From: Porphyrobacter sp. AAP82
GTDB taxonomy: Bacteria > Pseudomonadota > Alphaproteobacteria > Sphingomonadales > Sphingomonadaceae
Length of the DNA: 64,000 nt
Reading direction: 5' to 3'
NCBI RefSeq assembly: GCF_000331285.1
Contig: NZ_ANFX01000037.1
Location: 1-64,000 of the forward strand
Shown: positions 8,025 through 17,092 of the stretch, one piece after another
Layout of the letters: every line of letters begins with the position of its first letter
Numbering within the stretch: the first letter of the stretch is position 1
The notes under the pieces: model-generated
The model's database searches: none
The model's input: the letters and a program-made list of their open reading frames with translations, nothing else
What the model was told of the DNA's origin: nothing
Program-made: the position numbers and the translations under genes

Positions 8025-9845
8025 CTATCGGGCCGCCTGGGCCGCGATCCAGCGGTCGATCTTGGCCTCAAGCACGGTCAGCGGCAGGCCGCCGGTGTTC
8101 AGAACTTCCTCATGGAAGGCCTTGATGTCGAACTTCGGCCCCAGCTTGTCCGAAGCGCGCTTCCTGAGCTCCTGGATCTTGAGCGCGCCGATCTTGTAGG
8201 CGAGCGCCTGGCTGGGAATGGCGATGTAGCGGTCCACCTCGGCCACCACCTCGGTGCGGGTCATGCCGGAGTTTTCGAGCATGTAATCGATCGCCTGGTC
8301 GCGGCCCCAGCCCTTGGCGTGGATGCCGGTATCCACCACCAGCCGCATCGCGCGCAGCATTTCGTCCTGCAAGGTGCCATAGCGGTTCCACGGGTCCTTG
8401 TAGAAGCCCATCTCGTAGCCCAGCGTTTCGGCATAGAGCGCCCAGCCTTCGACATAGGCGGTCGTCCCGCCATAGCGCATGAAGGCGGGCAGGGCCTCGT
8501 TCTCCTGCGCGAGGCTGATCTGGAAGTGGTGCCCGGGCGCGCCTTCGTGGAGGTAGAGCGTGACGTTGCCGGGCGTCAGGCGGCTGGGCAGGTCATAGGC
8601 GTTGAAATAGAAGATCCCCGGCCGTTCGCCATCGGGCGAGCCCGACTGGTACGAACCGCCCGCCTCGAACTTTTCGGTCGAGGGGTCATAGGGCCGGATT
8701 TCCAGCTTCGACTTGGGCAGATGCGAGAACAGCGCGCCGATCTTGCCGTCGACCTGCTTGCCGATGTCGTAGAAGTTCTGCGTCAGCCCCTCGCGGGTCT
8801 TGGGCTGGAACTTGGGATCGGTGCGGACATAGTCGAAGAACTGGGTGAGCGTGCCCTTGAACCTGACCTCGCGCTGGAGCTTGACGAGCTCGCCCTTGAT
8901 GCGTGCGACTTCGGACAGGCCAAGCTGGTGGATCGCTTCGGGGGTGAGCGGCAGGGTGGTCGAATCCTCGACCAACCGGGCATAAAGCGTGTCGCCGCCC
9001 TTCATCTGCGAAAGGCCGATGCTGTCGCGCGCGGCGGGCAGGTATTCGTCGCGCAGGAAATCCCTGAGCCGCGTGTGGGCGGCGTAAAGCTCGGCGGTCT
9101 TGGCCTCGTAGGCCGTGGTGAGCCGCGCCTTGTCGGCATCGGAAATGCCTTCGGGGAAGGCCTTGGTGGGCGCCATGAACTGCGAATCCGCAATCGGCGT
9201 TGCCAGCTGCGTATCGAGCTGGGTGACCATGATCCCGACCGTCAGCTTGGTCTCGACCACGCCGCTCTTCATCCCCTGCCGGAACTTGGCGATCGCGCGG
9301 TCGATGAAGGCGATGTAATCGTTGTGACGGCTGAGGTTGTCCTCGTAATTGCCGAGGGTCTTGAACTGGGCGACGCCGGTGCCGCTGGCGAATTGCGGGT
9401 AATAGGTGTGGAAGCCGAAGAAGTGGTTCAACGGGCGCACTTCGGTGAGCGCGCGCATCTCGTCGGTCACGCCCGCAAGCGCGCGCGACTGGGTGTAGTG
9501 GAACACGTCATAGGCGAGCTGGTCGGTCTCATCGAGCCTGCTGCGGTCGATCTGGGCGAGCAGGGCGAGGTTCAGTTTGGTATCGGTGCGCCCGGCAAGA
9601 AAGCTCGAATCCGTGAGAAAATCGCCGAGGCGGTCGGCGTTCTCGTCATCGCCGCGGAACAGCCGGCCGAGCGGATTGAGCGCCAACTCACGCGCGTCGG
9701 CATCCTCGAACAGGGCGAAGAGCTTGTCGTGTTCGGACTGGGGGGTGGCGGCGGCGGCCTCGGGTGCGGCGGTTTCGGCAAACGCAGGCGCGGCGAGCGC
9801 GAGCAGCAGCGCGCTCGAGGCTGCAAGGGCAAGGCGCAAGGTCAT
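8025..9845 (-). CDS. DUF885-family secreted metallopeptidase-like protein
   Basis: 606 residues. A signal peptide (LALAASSALLLALAAPAFA) targets it to the periplasm. The family hallmark is the zinc-type motif HEGAPGHHFQ at about residues 434-443, followed by EGWALYAE, the expected second ligand region. DUF885 proteins are predicted metallopeptidases of the gluzincin type; no substrate is established for this subgroup. Length is typical. ATG 9845 directly precedes the signal peptide. It is 161 bp from the upstream carotenoid oxygenase, so probably a separate transcript. Confidence 0.87.
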   Translation of the reverse strand: MTLRLALAASSALLLALAAPAFAETAAPEAAAATPQSEHDKLFALFEDADARELALNPLGRLFRGDDENADRLGDFLTDSSFLAGRTDTKLNLALLAQIDRSRLDETDQLAYDVFHYTQSRALAGVTDEMRALTEVRPLNHFFGFHTYYPQFASGTGVAQFKTLGNYEDNLSRHNDYIAFIDRAIAKFRQGMKSGVVETKLTVGIMVTQLDTQLATPIADSQFMAPTKAFPEGISDADKARLTTAYEAKTAELYAAHTRLRDFLRDEYLPAARDSIGLSQMKGGDTLYARLVEDSTTLPLTPEAIHQLGLSEVARIKGELVKLQREVRFKGTLTQFFDYVRTDPKFQPKTREGLTQNFYDIGKQVDGKIGALFSHLPKSKLEIRPYDPSTEKFEAGGSYQSGSPDGERPGIFYFNAYDLPSRLTPGNVTLYLHEGAPGHHFQISLAQENEALPAFMRYGGTTAYVEGWALYAETLGYEMGFYKDPWNRYGTLQDEMLRAMRLVVDTGIHAKGWGRDQAIDYMLENSGMTRTEVVAEVDRYIAIPSQALAYKIGALKIQELRKRASDKLGPKFDIKAFHEEVLNTGGLPLTVLEAKIDRWIAAQAAR

Positions 9846-9971
9846 GTTCGTGGGTCCCCCGGGGATCGTTCTGCAATCGCGGGGCGCTATTCCCGGGGGC
9901 GGGCGCGCGCAAGGATGCGGGCGACGAGCGTAACAGGCGCATCGACCGGGAGCATGACGCCGTGACGTCGG

Positions 9972-10010
9972 GCGCCAGCGTCAGGCGCCAGAGTCAGGCG
10001 CCGGAGTCAG
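9972..10010. repeat. Three tandem 13-bp repeats at the carotenoid oxygenase stop
   Basis: GCGCCAGCGTCAG, GCGCCAGAGTCAG and GCGCCGGAGTCAG follow each other at 9972, 9985 and 9998. The last copy supplies the TCA that is the stop codon (TGA on the minus strand) of the carotenoid oxygenase. The copies differ by one or two bases. Confidence 0.8.
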
Positions 10011-11653
10011 TTGGGGGCGTAGCGCTGCCGGAAGAAGGCGGCATCCTTGCGCAGCTGGTCGTGCTCGACCCACACCGAATGGGTGCCCGAACAGATCTTG
10101 TGCGGCAGCGCAAGGCGGCAGATCGGCCCCTTGGCGATGTCCGATGCGTCGAGGATCGCGCATTCGGAAGTGCCGGTGTTCTCGTCGATCAGGAAGGTGA
10201 CCAGATACCCGTCATCCTCGGAGAGTCCTTGCCCGCCTGCCGCTGCGCTGCTTGAGGCCGTTTCTTGCCCGCCTACCGCTGCGCTGCTTGAGGCCGTTTC
10301 TTGCCCGCCTATCGCTGCGCTGCTTGAGGCCGTTTCTCGCCCGCCTGCCGCTGCGCTGCTTGAGGCGGGTTTGCGCGGGATCATCGGGCTTTCGCTCGCA
10401 TAGACCCCCTCGGGCAGGCGGTAGACCTGTTCCTCGCCGGTTGCGGTATCGTGACGGACATAGCCGTTGAACAGGAACCAGCCGGGCCGGGTGGTGGTCG
10501 ACCAGACGTAGCGGCTCTTGTGCATCGCGTAGGCGGGGTTGATCATCCCGAACTCGACGATGCGTTCGGACAGCCGCTCCTCGCGGGTTTCGCCGGTCTT
10601 GAGGTTGAAGCGCCAGCGGTGGAGGCGGCTCTGGAAGGAGTGTTCGTCCACATAGGCCATCATGTGGCTGTAGCGGCCCATTTCCTCGAGCGGATCGGGC
10701 ATGGGCCGCGCTTGGTGATAGCCTTCGAGGATCACCTCATCCCCCTCTGACCCAGAGACTTCATACGCGTTGGTCCAGTGCAGCACATAGGTGGGCGCGG
10801 CCTCGAACCAGCGGATGTCCGCGGGGCTGCCATGGCGCGGGATCAGCGCGAAGCGGGTCGGCACGCCCTCGTGCAGCCGCGCGGCGTGGATGTTGCGCCC
10901 GAGCAGCTCCTCGTCCCAATACAGGGGCATGTCGTTGAGGATCGACCAGTTCGGCGTGATCGCCATGTCGTGCGGCAGGCGCGGGCCGGGGAGGGGAATG
11001 GGGACGTAGTGCACCAGCGCGCCGGTGCGATCCACCACCCCGTAATGCATGAAAGGGGCATGCTTTGAATAGTTGAAGAACATCATCTCCCCCGTCCCCT
11101 CGTCGACCTTGGGGTGGGCCGAGATGCCGTCCAGGGGCACCCACGGCGCCTTGCCGCGGCTGGCGAGGGTGACCGGATCGAGCATCCATGCCTCGCCGCA
11201 CTGGTAAAGCGTCGCGTAAGCCGTGCCTGCGTGGACGATGATGTCGGTGCTGCCGGTATCCTTGAGCCCCCCATGCGCGCCGAAGCCGGGCCGCACGCTC
11301 GTGCCCCACGGGTCCATCAGCCCGCCCCACAGGGATCGGCCCGCGATCTGTTCGGCCTCGAAGCAGTGGGTGCGCACGAAGCGGTTGCGGTAGCTCGCCT
11401 TGCCGCGGCTGATATTGACCTGATGGATCATCGCATCGCCATCGAAGGGGTGATGGCGGCCGAGCGGCTGGTGCACCTGGTTTTCGGTGTTGCGCAGGTA
11501 AATGCCGTCGATATCGGCAGGGATCTCGCCCGCAAGCACGGTCAGCTCGGGAACGTCCACTTCCTCGTGCAGCGGCGTCCACGGCCCTGTCAGATAGGGG
11601 TGGTTCGACGGCTCGAGGCTCGTCTTCACCGGCGGGTGGCGCGTGATCTGCAT
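10007..11653 (-). CDS. Carotenoid oxygenase (RPE65/CCD family)
   Basis: 548 residues. Members are seven-bladed propellers that hold Fe(II) with four His and cleave carotenoid or stilbene-type double bonds. Candidate ligand contexts are GISAHPKVD, RLPHDMAIT, YVLHWTNA and CSGTHSVW. The start MQITRHPPVKTSLEP at ATG 11653 is chosen because the family begins near NPYLTGPW; the frame runs further upstream without family sequence. An unusual 45-residue Ser/Ala/Gly-rich insert at about residues 430-474, encoded by a 36-bp minisatellite, sits where homologs have a short surface turn before EDDGYL. Substrate unknown; a role in carotenoid turnover is inference. Confidence 0.88.
   Translation of the reverse strand: MQITRHPPVKTSLEPSNHPYLTGPWTPLHEEVDVPELTVLAGEIPADIDGIYLRNTENQVHQPLGRHHPFDGDAMIHQVNISRGKASYRNRFVRTHCFEAEQIAGRSLWGGLMDPWGTSVRPGFGAHGGLKDTGSTDIIVHAGTAYATLYQCGEAWMLDPVTLASRGKAPWVPLDGISAHPKVDEGTGEMMFFNYSKHAPFMHYGVVDRTGALVHYVPIPLPGPRLPHDMAITPNWSILNDMPLYWDEELLGRNIHAARLHEGVPTRFALIPRHGSPADIRWFEAAPTYVLHWTNAYEVSGSEGDEVILEGYHQARPMPDPLEEMGRYSHMMAYVDEHSFQSRLHRWRFNLKTGETREERLSERIVEFGMINPAYAMHKSRYVWSTTTRPGWFLFNGYVRHDTATGEEQVYRLPEGVYASESPMIPRKPASSSAAAGGRETASSSAAIGGQETASSSAAVGGQETASSSAAAGGQGLSEDDGYLVTFLIDENTGTSECAILDASDIAKGPICRLALPHKICSGTHSVWVEHDQLRKDAAFFRQRYAPN
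10231..10366. repeat. 36-bp minisatellite, four units, in frame
   Basis: Units begin at 10231, 10267, 10303 and 10339. Each reads GCCCGCCTNNCGCTGCGCTG followed by CTTGAGGC, then a TTTCT-type junction. On the coding strand this gives four copies of ASSSAA[AIV]GG[QR]ET. The period is exactly 12 codons, so unit number can change without a frameshift. Confidence 0.95.
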
Positions 11654-11737
11654 CGGTCTCTCCCTCGGGCGGCAGAATGAGCGCGCGCTTTCTGTCTGGC
11701 AAGGTGCTATGCAGCCCTCACGCGCGGCCTGACAAAA

Positions 11738-11751
11738 TTGATCCGGGTCAA
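11738..11751 (+). promoter_or_regulatory. FNR/FixK-type operator upstream of the universal stress protein gene
   Basis: The sequence TTGAT-CCGG-GTCAA matches the FNR consensus TTGAT-N4-ATCAA at 9 of 10 half-site positions. Its centre is 60 bp before the ATG at 11805. If the centre lies at -41.5, transcription would begin near 11786 and GATCAT at 11774-11779 would be the -10 box, a standard class II activation layout. The regulator is probably the Fnr encoded at 51.9-52.5 kb. Confidence 0.75.
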
Positions 11752-11804
11752 GGCACAGCGCGGTTTCCGGGGCGATCATTCTCATCATGAATGGGAGACA
11801 CGCC

Positions 11805-12623
11805 ATGAAATCGATCCTGCTGCACATCGATCAAGACCCCGCCATGGAGGCGCGCCTGCAAGTCGCGCTCGATATGGCGCGCGCGACCAATGGCCACATC
11901 ACCTGCCTTCAGGCGGTGAGTTACGACGTGTTCATGCCGGGCGATTTCTACGGCGCGGCGATCGCCGCGGCGCTGCCGGTGATCCGCGAGAATGCCGATC
12001 GCCTGCGTGAAAGGATCGAGCGCGAGCTGGACCATGAAGGCGTGCCCTTCGACTGGCGCTTCGAATATGGCGTCGCCGGCCAGCGCCTGATCGAGGCCTC
12101 GCCGCTCGCCGATATCGTCATCATGGGCCCGGCCGAAGCGGGGATGGACGGCAAGGGCCCCTCGGCGCTGGTGGGCGATGTCGTGACCCGCGCGCCCGTG
12201 CCGGTGCTGGTGGTTCCGCAAGGGATGACGAGCTTCGATGTCGGCGCGCCGATGCTGGTCGCGTGGAACGGCTCGGCCGAAAGCGCCCATGCCCTGCGCG
12301 CCGCGGTGCCGCTGCTGGCGTGCTCGGTGAAGGTGACGCTCGCCTGCGTGGTCGAGGAGACGGGGGAGGGGAAACGCTTCGATCTGCCCAGCACCGAGGG
12401 CGCGAAATACCTCGCCCGCCACGGCATCCCCTGCGAGATCGTCGAGATCCCGCGCGGGGAAGCGAAGATCGCCGATACGCTGTTCTCGGCGGCCCAGCTG
12501 CGCGAATGCTCGCTGCTGGTGATGGGCGCCTATGGCCATTCGCGCCTGACCGAACTGGTGCTGGGCGGGGTGACGCGCCACATGCTGAGCGAGCCGGCGA
12601 TGCCCGTGCTACTTGCGCACTAG
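11805..12623 (+). CDS. Tandem-domain universal stress protein
   Basis: 272 residues built of two UspA domains. Each starts with a beta strand (SILLHIDQD; MLVAWNGSA) and ends near a PVLVVP/PVLLAH strand. The second domain keeps the ATP-binding GxxG-x9-G pattern (GAYGHSRLTELVLGG); the first is degenerate. ATG 11805 is preferred over ATG 11787 because GGGAG lies 7 nt before it. An FNR box upstream suggests induction at low oxygen, as known for Usp genes in other alphaproteobacteria. The stop codon interlocks with that of the convergent MFS gene. Confidence 0.88.
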   Translation: MKSILLHIDQDPAMEARLQVALDMARATNGHITCLQAVSYDVFMPGDFYGAAIAAALPVIRENADRLRERIERELDHEGVPFDWRFEYGVAGQRLIEASPLADIVIMGPAEAGMDGKGPSALVGDVVTRAPVPVLVVPQGMTSFDVGAPMLVAWNGSAESAHALRAAVPLLACSVKVTLACVVEETGEGKRFDLPSTEGAKYLARHGIPCEIVEIPRGEAKIADTLFSAAQLRECSLLVMGAYGHSRLTELVLGGVTRHMLSEPAMPVLLAH

Positions 12624-13945
12624 GCGCGCGGGGTCTCCTCCGGGGCCGCCTCATAGGCCTCGGACAGCAGCCGGTAGGAGCGCGAGGCGAAGGCGGCGAG
12701 GGTCAGCACCACGCCCAACAGGCCGGTGATGCAGAACACCAGCGCCATCCCGCGCGCCGGGCCGGTGCCGAACCAGCCGCCGATCAGCGCCGCGCCCGCG
12801 CCGTCGGTCATCAAGGGGATCGCGATGAACTGCGTCAGCGGCCCGATCAGGAAGGCGGTGAGCGGCGAGGCGGCCTGCTCGACCGACTGGGCAAAGCCGA
12901 ACACCCGCCCCTGCCGCTCGTAGGGGACGACCCGTTGCAGCGTGGTCTGCTCGGCGGCCTCGGCGAAGGGGCCGAAGAACATCCACACCGCGCAGCCCAC
13001 CGCCAGCAGGAGGATCGAAGCCTGGACGGTGAACAGGCTCGCCGCCGTCCAGGTGATAAGGTTGACCAGCAGCAGCGTACGCAGCGGCTTGCGGCCGAGA
13101 CCGACGCGGGCGATCACGATGCCGCTGGCGATGAAGGCGCAGGAGGTGATGGCCCACAAGAGGCCCCAGTCCTCGACGCTCATCAGCGACAGGCCGTAGC
13201 CGTCCATCAGCGCCATGAACACGCCGCCCAGAAGGTTGTTGAAGGTCGCGAACAGGATCAGCGCGAACAGCCCCGGCACCGCCGCCACCACGCGGATGGT
13301 GCCCTTGAGGTCGATCTCCTTGCGTCCGCTTTCCGTGGCCGTGTCGGGCACGGGATCCTCGAAGCGCACCAGCGGCAGATGCACGATGGCGAGCGCGCTG
13401 AAGCCGATCGCCAGCACCAGCGGGCCGCGGATGCCGTCCCACGCGACCAGAAAGCCGCTGATCGCCGAGGTCACCAGAAACCCGAGGCCGCCGACCATCC
13501 CCACCAGCCCGTTGGCCTTGTCGCGCCGCTCGGGTGGGATCAGCAGGGTGACGAGCGTCGACAGAGCGATCATGCGGATATTGCCCGCGATCACCGCCAG
13601 CATCACCAGCACGATGAAACCCCACAGCGGCCAGCTTGCGGTCTGTGCCATCGCCTCTTCGGGCGTGACCCAATAGACCCCGAGCGCCGCCGCATAGAGC
13701 GCCAGCGAGGCCGCGCTCGAGCCGAGCATGATCGGCTTCTTGCGGTGGTGATCGACCAGCGAGCCGAACCATATGGCGAACCCGCCGGTGAAGAGCAGAT
13801 GGATGCCGCCGATCATGCCCGTCACGAACACCGACTGGGTTTCGAGATAGGCCCAGAACACGAGCGCGAACCAGACCGTGAAATTGACCACGTTCTGCAA
13901 GAGGTTGTTGGCGAGAATCGCGTGGAACGGGTCGATCCGGGGCAT
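12620..13945 (-). CDS. MFS transporter
   Basis: 441 residues with about 12 transmembrane helices in two halves separated by a cytoplasmic loop near EDPVPDTATESGRKEID. Between helices 2 and 3 it carries GSLVDHHRKKP, a form of the MFS loop motif GxxxDRxGRR. It resembles the enterobactin-exporter-like (MFS_3) branch; substrate unknown. The N-terminus MPRIDPFHAILANNLLQN is typical of that branch. It shares its last 4 nt (CTAG) with the convergent stress-protein gene. The upstream neighbour tesB begins more than 900 bp away, so a promoter probably lies in the short gap at 13946-13996. Confidence 0.87.
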   Translation of the reverse strand: MPRIDPFHAILANNLLQNVVNFTVWFALVFWAYLETQSVFVTGMIGGIHLLFTGGFAIWFGSLVDHHRKKPIMLGSSAASLALYAAALGVYWVTPEEAMAQTASWPLWGFIVLVMLAVIAGNIRMIALSTLVTLLIPPERRDKANGLVGMVGGLGFLVTSAISGFLVAWDGIRGPLVLAIGFSALAIVHLPLVRFEDPVPDTATESGRKEIDLKGTIRVVAAVPGLFALILFATFNNLLGGVFMALMDGYGLSLMSVEDWGLLWAITSCAFIASGIVIARVGLGRKPLRTLLLVNLITWTAASLFTVQASILLLAVGCAVWMFFGPFAEAAEQTTLQRVVPYERQGRVFGFAQSVEQAASPLTAFLIGPLTQFIAIPLMTDGAGAALIGGWFGTGPARGMALVFCITGLLGVVLTLAAFASRSYRLLSEAYEAAPEETPRA

Positions 13946-13996
13946 TGGCCGCTTATCCCCCGCCGCCCCCCGCCCGGCAAGCGGCGCGGGCGGTGG

Positions 13997-14920
13997 TTAC
14001 GCCTTCACCCTCTTTCTCATCATCCCCTCCTGCGCGACGCTGGCTACCAGCTCCCCCGCGAGGTTGAAGATACGTCCGCGGTTGAACCCGCGCCCGCCCC
14101 CGCTCCACGGCGCGTCGGTGGCGTACAGCAGCCATTCGTCCGGGCGCGCTTCCCGGTGGAACCACAGCGCATGGTCGAGGCTCGCGCCGACCAGCTCGCC
14201 GCGCATCCAGCTGAGGCCATGCGGCAGCGCGCTGGTGCCGAGCAGGGTGTAGTCGCTGGCATAGGTGATGATCGCGCGGTGAAGTTCGGGCGTGTCGGCC
14301 GCGCCGGTGATCGGGGCGACCACCCGGAACCACGAATGGGCGCGCGGCGCGCGCGGCTCGCGGCTCATCCAGTGGAGCGCATCGGTGGTGCGGATCTCGA
14401 CCGGGCGCGGGCGCAGCAGGAAGCGGCGCTGCTGTTCGCTCATCCGGTCGCCCAGCGCTTCGGCAAGTTCGCGGCGCTGGTCCATGTCGGGGCGCAGCGT
14501 ATCGGGGGCAGCGACATCGGGCATGGGCGAATCGATGTGTTCGAGGCACTCTTCAGGCAGCTGGAAGCTGGCGGTGAGGTTGAGGATGGGGACGGGCATA
14601 CCGTCCTCGCCCTCCTGACTCGCCACGACCCGGCGGTTGGCGAAACTGCGCCCGTCGAAATCGCGTGCGATGCGGTATTCGATCGGAGCGCCCTCGCGCC
14701 CGCCGCGCAGGAAATAGGCGTGGAGCGAATGCGCGGCCTTGGCGTCCGCGACCGAGCCTTGCGCCGCCTGCAAGGCCTGCGCCAGCACCTGCCCGCCGAA
14801 CACCCGCCCGATCCCGTCGGTCTGGGCGGCGCCCGCATAGACATCGGCGGCGCGCTTTTCGACCGTCAGCAGCCGGACGAGGCCGGCGACGAGTTCTGCA
14901 TTGGTGGGCGTGTCAGTCAT
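13997..14920 (-). CDS. tesB: Acyl-CoA thioesterase II
   Basis: 307 residues, close to E. coli TesB (286). It is a double hotdog protein hydrolysing medium- and long-chain acyl-CoA to free acid and CoA in the cytoplasm. Visible hallmarks are RVFGGQVLAQAL in the first hotdog, HSLHAYFLRGG, and DHALWFHREARPDEWLLY in the second, which carries the catalytic Asp region. It follows the cupin gene by 22 bp on the same strand and is probably the last gene of the GNAT-cupin-tesB unit. Confidence 0.92.
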   Translation of the reverse strand: MTDTPTNAELVAGLVRLLTVEKRAADVYAGAAQTDGIGRVFGGQVLAQALQAAQGSVADAKAAHSLHAYFLRGGREGAPIEYRIARDFDGRSFANRRVVASQEGEDGMPVPILNLTASFQLPEECLEHIDSPMPDVAAPDTLRPDMDQRRELAEALGDRMSEQQRRFLLRPRPVEIRTTDALHWMSREPRAPRAHSWFRVVAPITGAADTPELHRAIITYASDYTLLGTSALPHGLSWMRGELVGASLDHALWFHREARPDEWLLYATDAPWSGGGRGFNRGRIFNLAGELVASVAQEGMMRKRVKA

Positions 14921-14942
14921 GGCTTGCCGCCATGCTGCGGGT

Positions 14943-15821
14943 TTACGCTCCCGTCAATCCGAGCTTGCGCATCACGCGGAAGGCATAGGCCTTGGCATAG
15001 TTCTGGTGCGGGAAGCGGCCCGGGGCCCCGGGGCTGAAGCCGCGCGAGCGCAGGATCGCGTTGAAGATGCGCGCGTCGCTTTCACGGTAGGACCATTCGC
15101 TGCGCCAGGTGATCGAGAGCGACACCGAGGGCGCGGGGCCGTTCTTCACGAAATGCGGGGCCATCACCGGCACGAACAGCGCCTCGCCCGGCGACAGCGC
15201 GAATTGGGTGCCGTGGGGGAGCATCGCATCATCCCACTTCAACTCGCGCGGCCCGCCCGAATGGTAGGTCTCGTGCGCCGTGTCGGGCACGAAGCGGGTA
15301 TCGCCCGCCGGGAACTGGGTCATCACCTTGGTGCCGCGGATCTGGAGCAGGATGTTGTGTTCCGGATCGAAGTGGTAGGGGGTCACCGAATTGGGGCTGC
15401 TGACGAAGATGAACCCCTGCGGGGTCAGCATCGCGCCGGTCGCGGCTTCGATCTCGGGGCGAATTTCCTCGAGCAGGCCGAGCAGCAGATCGCGGTAGGC
15501 CGGCACCTGTTCGATGTTCTTGAGCACCGCCCAGCTTTCGGCCTCGGCGACGCGGCGGATGGTCTCGGCGATGGTCATGCCGTTCGCGCCCGGCTTGCCA
15601 TCAACCCCGATCGGCAGATCGCCGCGGTTGTATTCGACGCTCGCGGGCGGGAGCTGCCCGGCCAGACCGGCCAGCGCCTCGATCTCGAGCAGGGGGTGGC
15701 TGGTGAGGCCATGCGCGAGGATGTGCGGCTGTTCGGGATAATGGCGGGCGAATTTCGCGCGCGCGGGGGCATCGAAGACGGCCGCGGGCAGGGCATCGGT
15801 GAAGCGGGCGGGGGCGTTCAT
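14943..15821 (-). CDS. JmjC-like cupin domain protein
   Basis: 292 residues. The central cupin keeps the iron facial triad of 2-oxoglutarate-type hydroxylases: HFD in TPYHFDPEHN and a distal His in VMAPHFVKNG. JmjC-like bacterial proteins of this size are hydroxylases or sensors; no target can be named. Its start codon overlaps the stop of the upstream GNAT gene by ATGA (15818-15821), indicating translational coupling. It may modify a product of its neighbour, but that is speculation. Confidence 0.8.
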   Translation of the reverse strand: MNAPARFTDALPAAVFDAPARAKFARHYPEQPHILAHGLTSHPLLEIEALAGLAGQLPPASVEYNRGDLPIGVDGKPGANGMTIAETIRRVAEAESWAVLKNIEQVPAYRDLLLGLLEEIRPEIEAATGAMLTPQGFIFVSSPNSVTPYHFDPEHNILLQIRGTKVMTQFPAGDTRFVPDTAHETYHSGGPRELKWDDAMLPHGTQFALSPGEALFVPVMAPHFVKNGPAPSVSLSITWRSEWSYRESDARIFNAILRSRGFSPGAPGRFPHQNYAKAYAFRVMRKLGLTGA

Positions 15822-16966
15822 GCTGGGCTCCTCGAGCGGGTTTCATAGGCCTTGAGCAGGCCGAATGCGGCGCGGCGGGCGATGCCGCCGATGGCGATGT
15901 TGACGCTCGCCATGCGCCGCGCGTCGCGCCACAGGCGTTCGATCATCGGGTGGCCCTCCACCGCGCAGCTATCGGCCCAGGCGATGCCGCCGCGTTCGAG
16001 CAGGGCGAGGTTCTCCAGTTGCAGCAGCATCCCCGGGGAAAAGCGCGCATAGGCCTCGTCGAAGGCGGTCTTGTAGCTGTAGGCTCCGGGCGCGGTGATG
16101 AAGTTTGCCAGCATCGCGATGGCGCGGCCATCGAGCCTGAGCGCGAGCCGTTCGAGCCTTCCGGCCGCCGCCGCGCCGCGCAGCGCCTCGGTGAACAGCG
16201 CGCGCGTATCGGGCGCGCTGGCGAGCGCGGAGCCGGCCTCGCCCTTCCACCCGGCCGCTTCGAGCGCGAGGAATTCGGCGGTCCACGCCTCCAAGGCCTC
16301 CTCGCCCTCGATCCGCTCGAAGGTCAGCGCCCCTTCCTCGGCGAGGCGATTGTGCTGGCGGCGCAGCTCCTTGCGCTTCTTGGCGCTCATCGCGGCTTCG
16401 AGATAGGCGGCGGCCGAGGTCTCGCCGGTCAGCATCGCTCTTGCCTCGCGCGCGGCGATGTAATGGGCGCGGCGGGTCCGCGCGAGAACGGTCTCGAGCG
16501 CGGCGAAGACCGCGCCATCGGCGGGGAGCTGGGGCAGATGCAGCAGCAGCGCGACCCCGGCGCGGCGATCGAGATGCGCGATCAGCGCCTGCCAGAAGGC
16601 GGCCTCGTGACCGCCGGCGACCAGCGGCACGCCGCAGAAGGCATTGGCATGGAGCCAGCCGGCGGCATGGGGCACGCGGTGGCCGTAATAATCGGCAGAG
16701 CGGGCGAGCGGCAGGAGCCCCGCCAGCCGCCCCTCGTGATACCAGGCGGCGACCTTGACCCCTGTGCCCCACTGGCGCAGCGAGGGGAGGAGATACCACG
16801 GTTCGAAGAACGGATTGGGCTCGGCCGCGCGCAGCGCGAGGCGTTCCCAGGCGGCAAGGGTGGCGGGGGCTGCGAGGTCGGCAAGGTTCAGCAGGCGCAC
16901 GGCGCCCGGCGCTGCGGCCCCCGGCCCGCTCCGGGTTCGAAAACTGTCCGCGCGCCCCATGTCCAT
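15818..16966 (-). CDS. GNAT-type acyltransferase of the BioF2/FemAB-like group
   Basis: 382 residues with two GNAT-like halves. The C-terminal half contains SAKKRKELRRQHNRL followed by LALEAAGWKGEAGSALA and SYKTAFDEAYARFSPG, the signature of the acetyltransferase_6 (BioF2-like) family seen near polysaccharide and cell-wall genes. The acceptor is unknown. Two adjacent in-frame ATGs (16966, 16960) are possible starts. It is first in a coupled unit with the cupin and tesB genes. Confidence 0.75.
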   Translation of the reverse strand: MDMGRADSFRTRSGPGAAAPGAVRLLNLADLAAPATLAAWERLALRAAEPNPFFEPWYLLPSLRQWGTGVKVAAWYHEGRLAGLLPLARSADYYGHRVPHAAGWLHANAFCGVPLVAGGHEAAFWQALIAHLDRRAGVALLLHLPQLPADGAVFAALETVLARTRRAHYIAAREARAMLTGETSAAAYLEAAMSAKKRKELRRQHNRLAEEGALTFERIEGEEALEAWTAEFLALEAAGWKGEAGSALASAPDTRALFTEALRGAAAAGRLERLALRLDGRAIAMLANFITAPGAYSYKTAFDEAYARFSPGMLLQLENLALLERGGIAWADSCAVEGHPMIERLWRDARRMASVNIAIGGIARRAAFGLLKAYETRSRSPA

Positions 16967-17092
16967 GATCGTTAACCCTGCCTTGCCGCGCTTCCCGGTG
17001 CGTCCCGGGAGTGAAATGCCACAAGGCGATTAAGAAAGCCTCAGCGCGGGGGGCGGCTGTCCGATGCGGGGACAGGGACGGGGGCAAAGATA

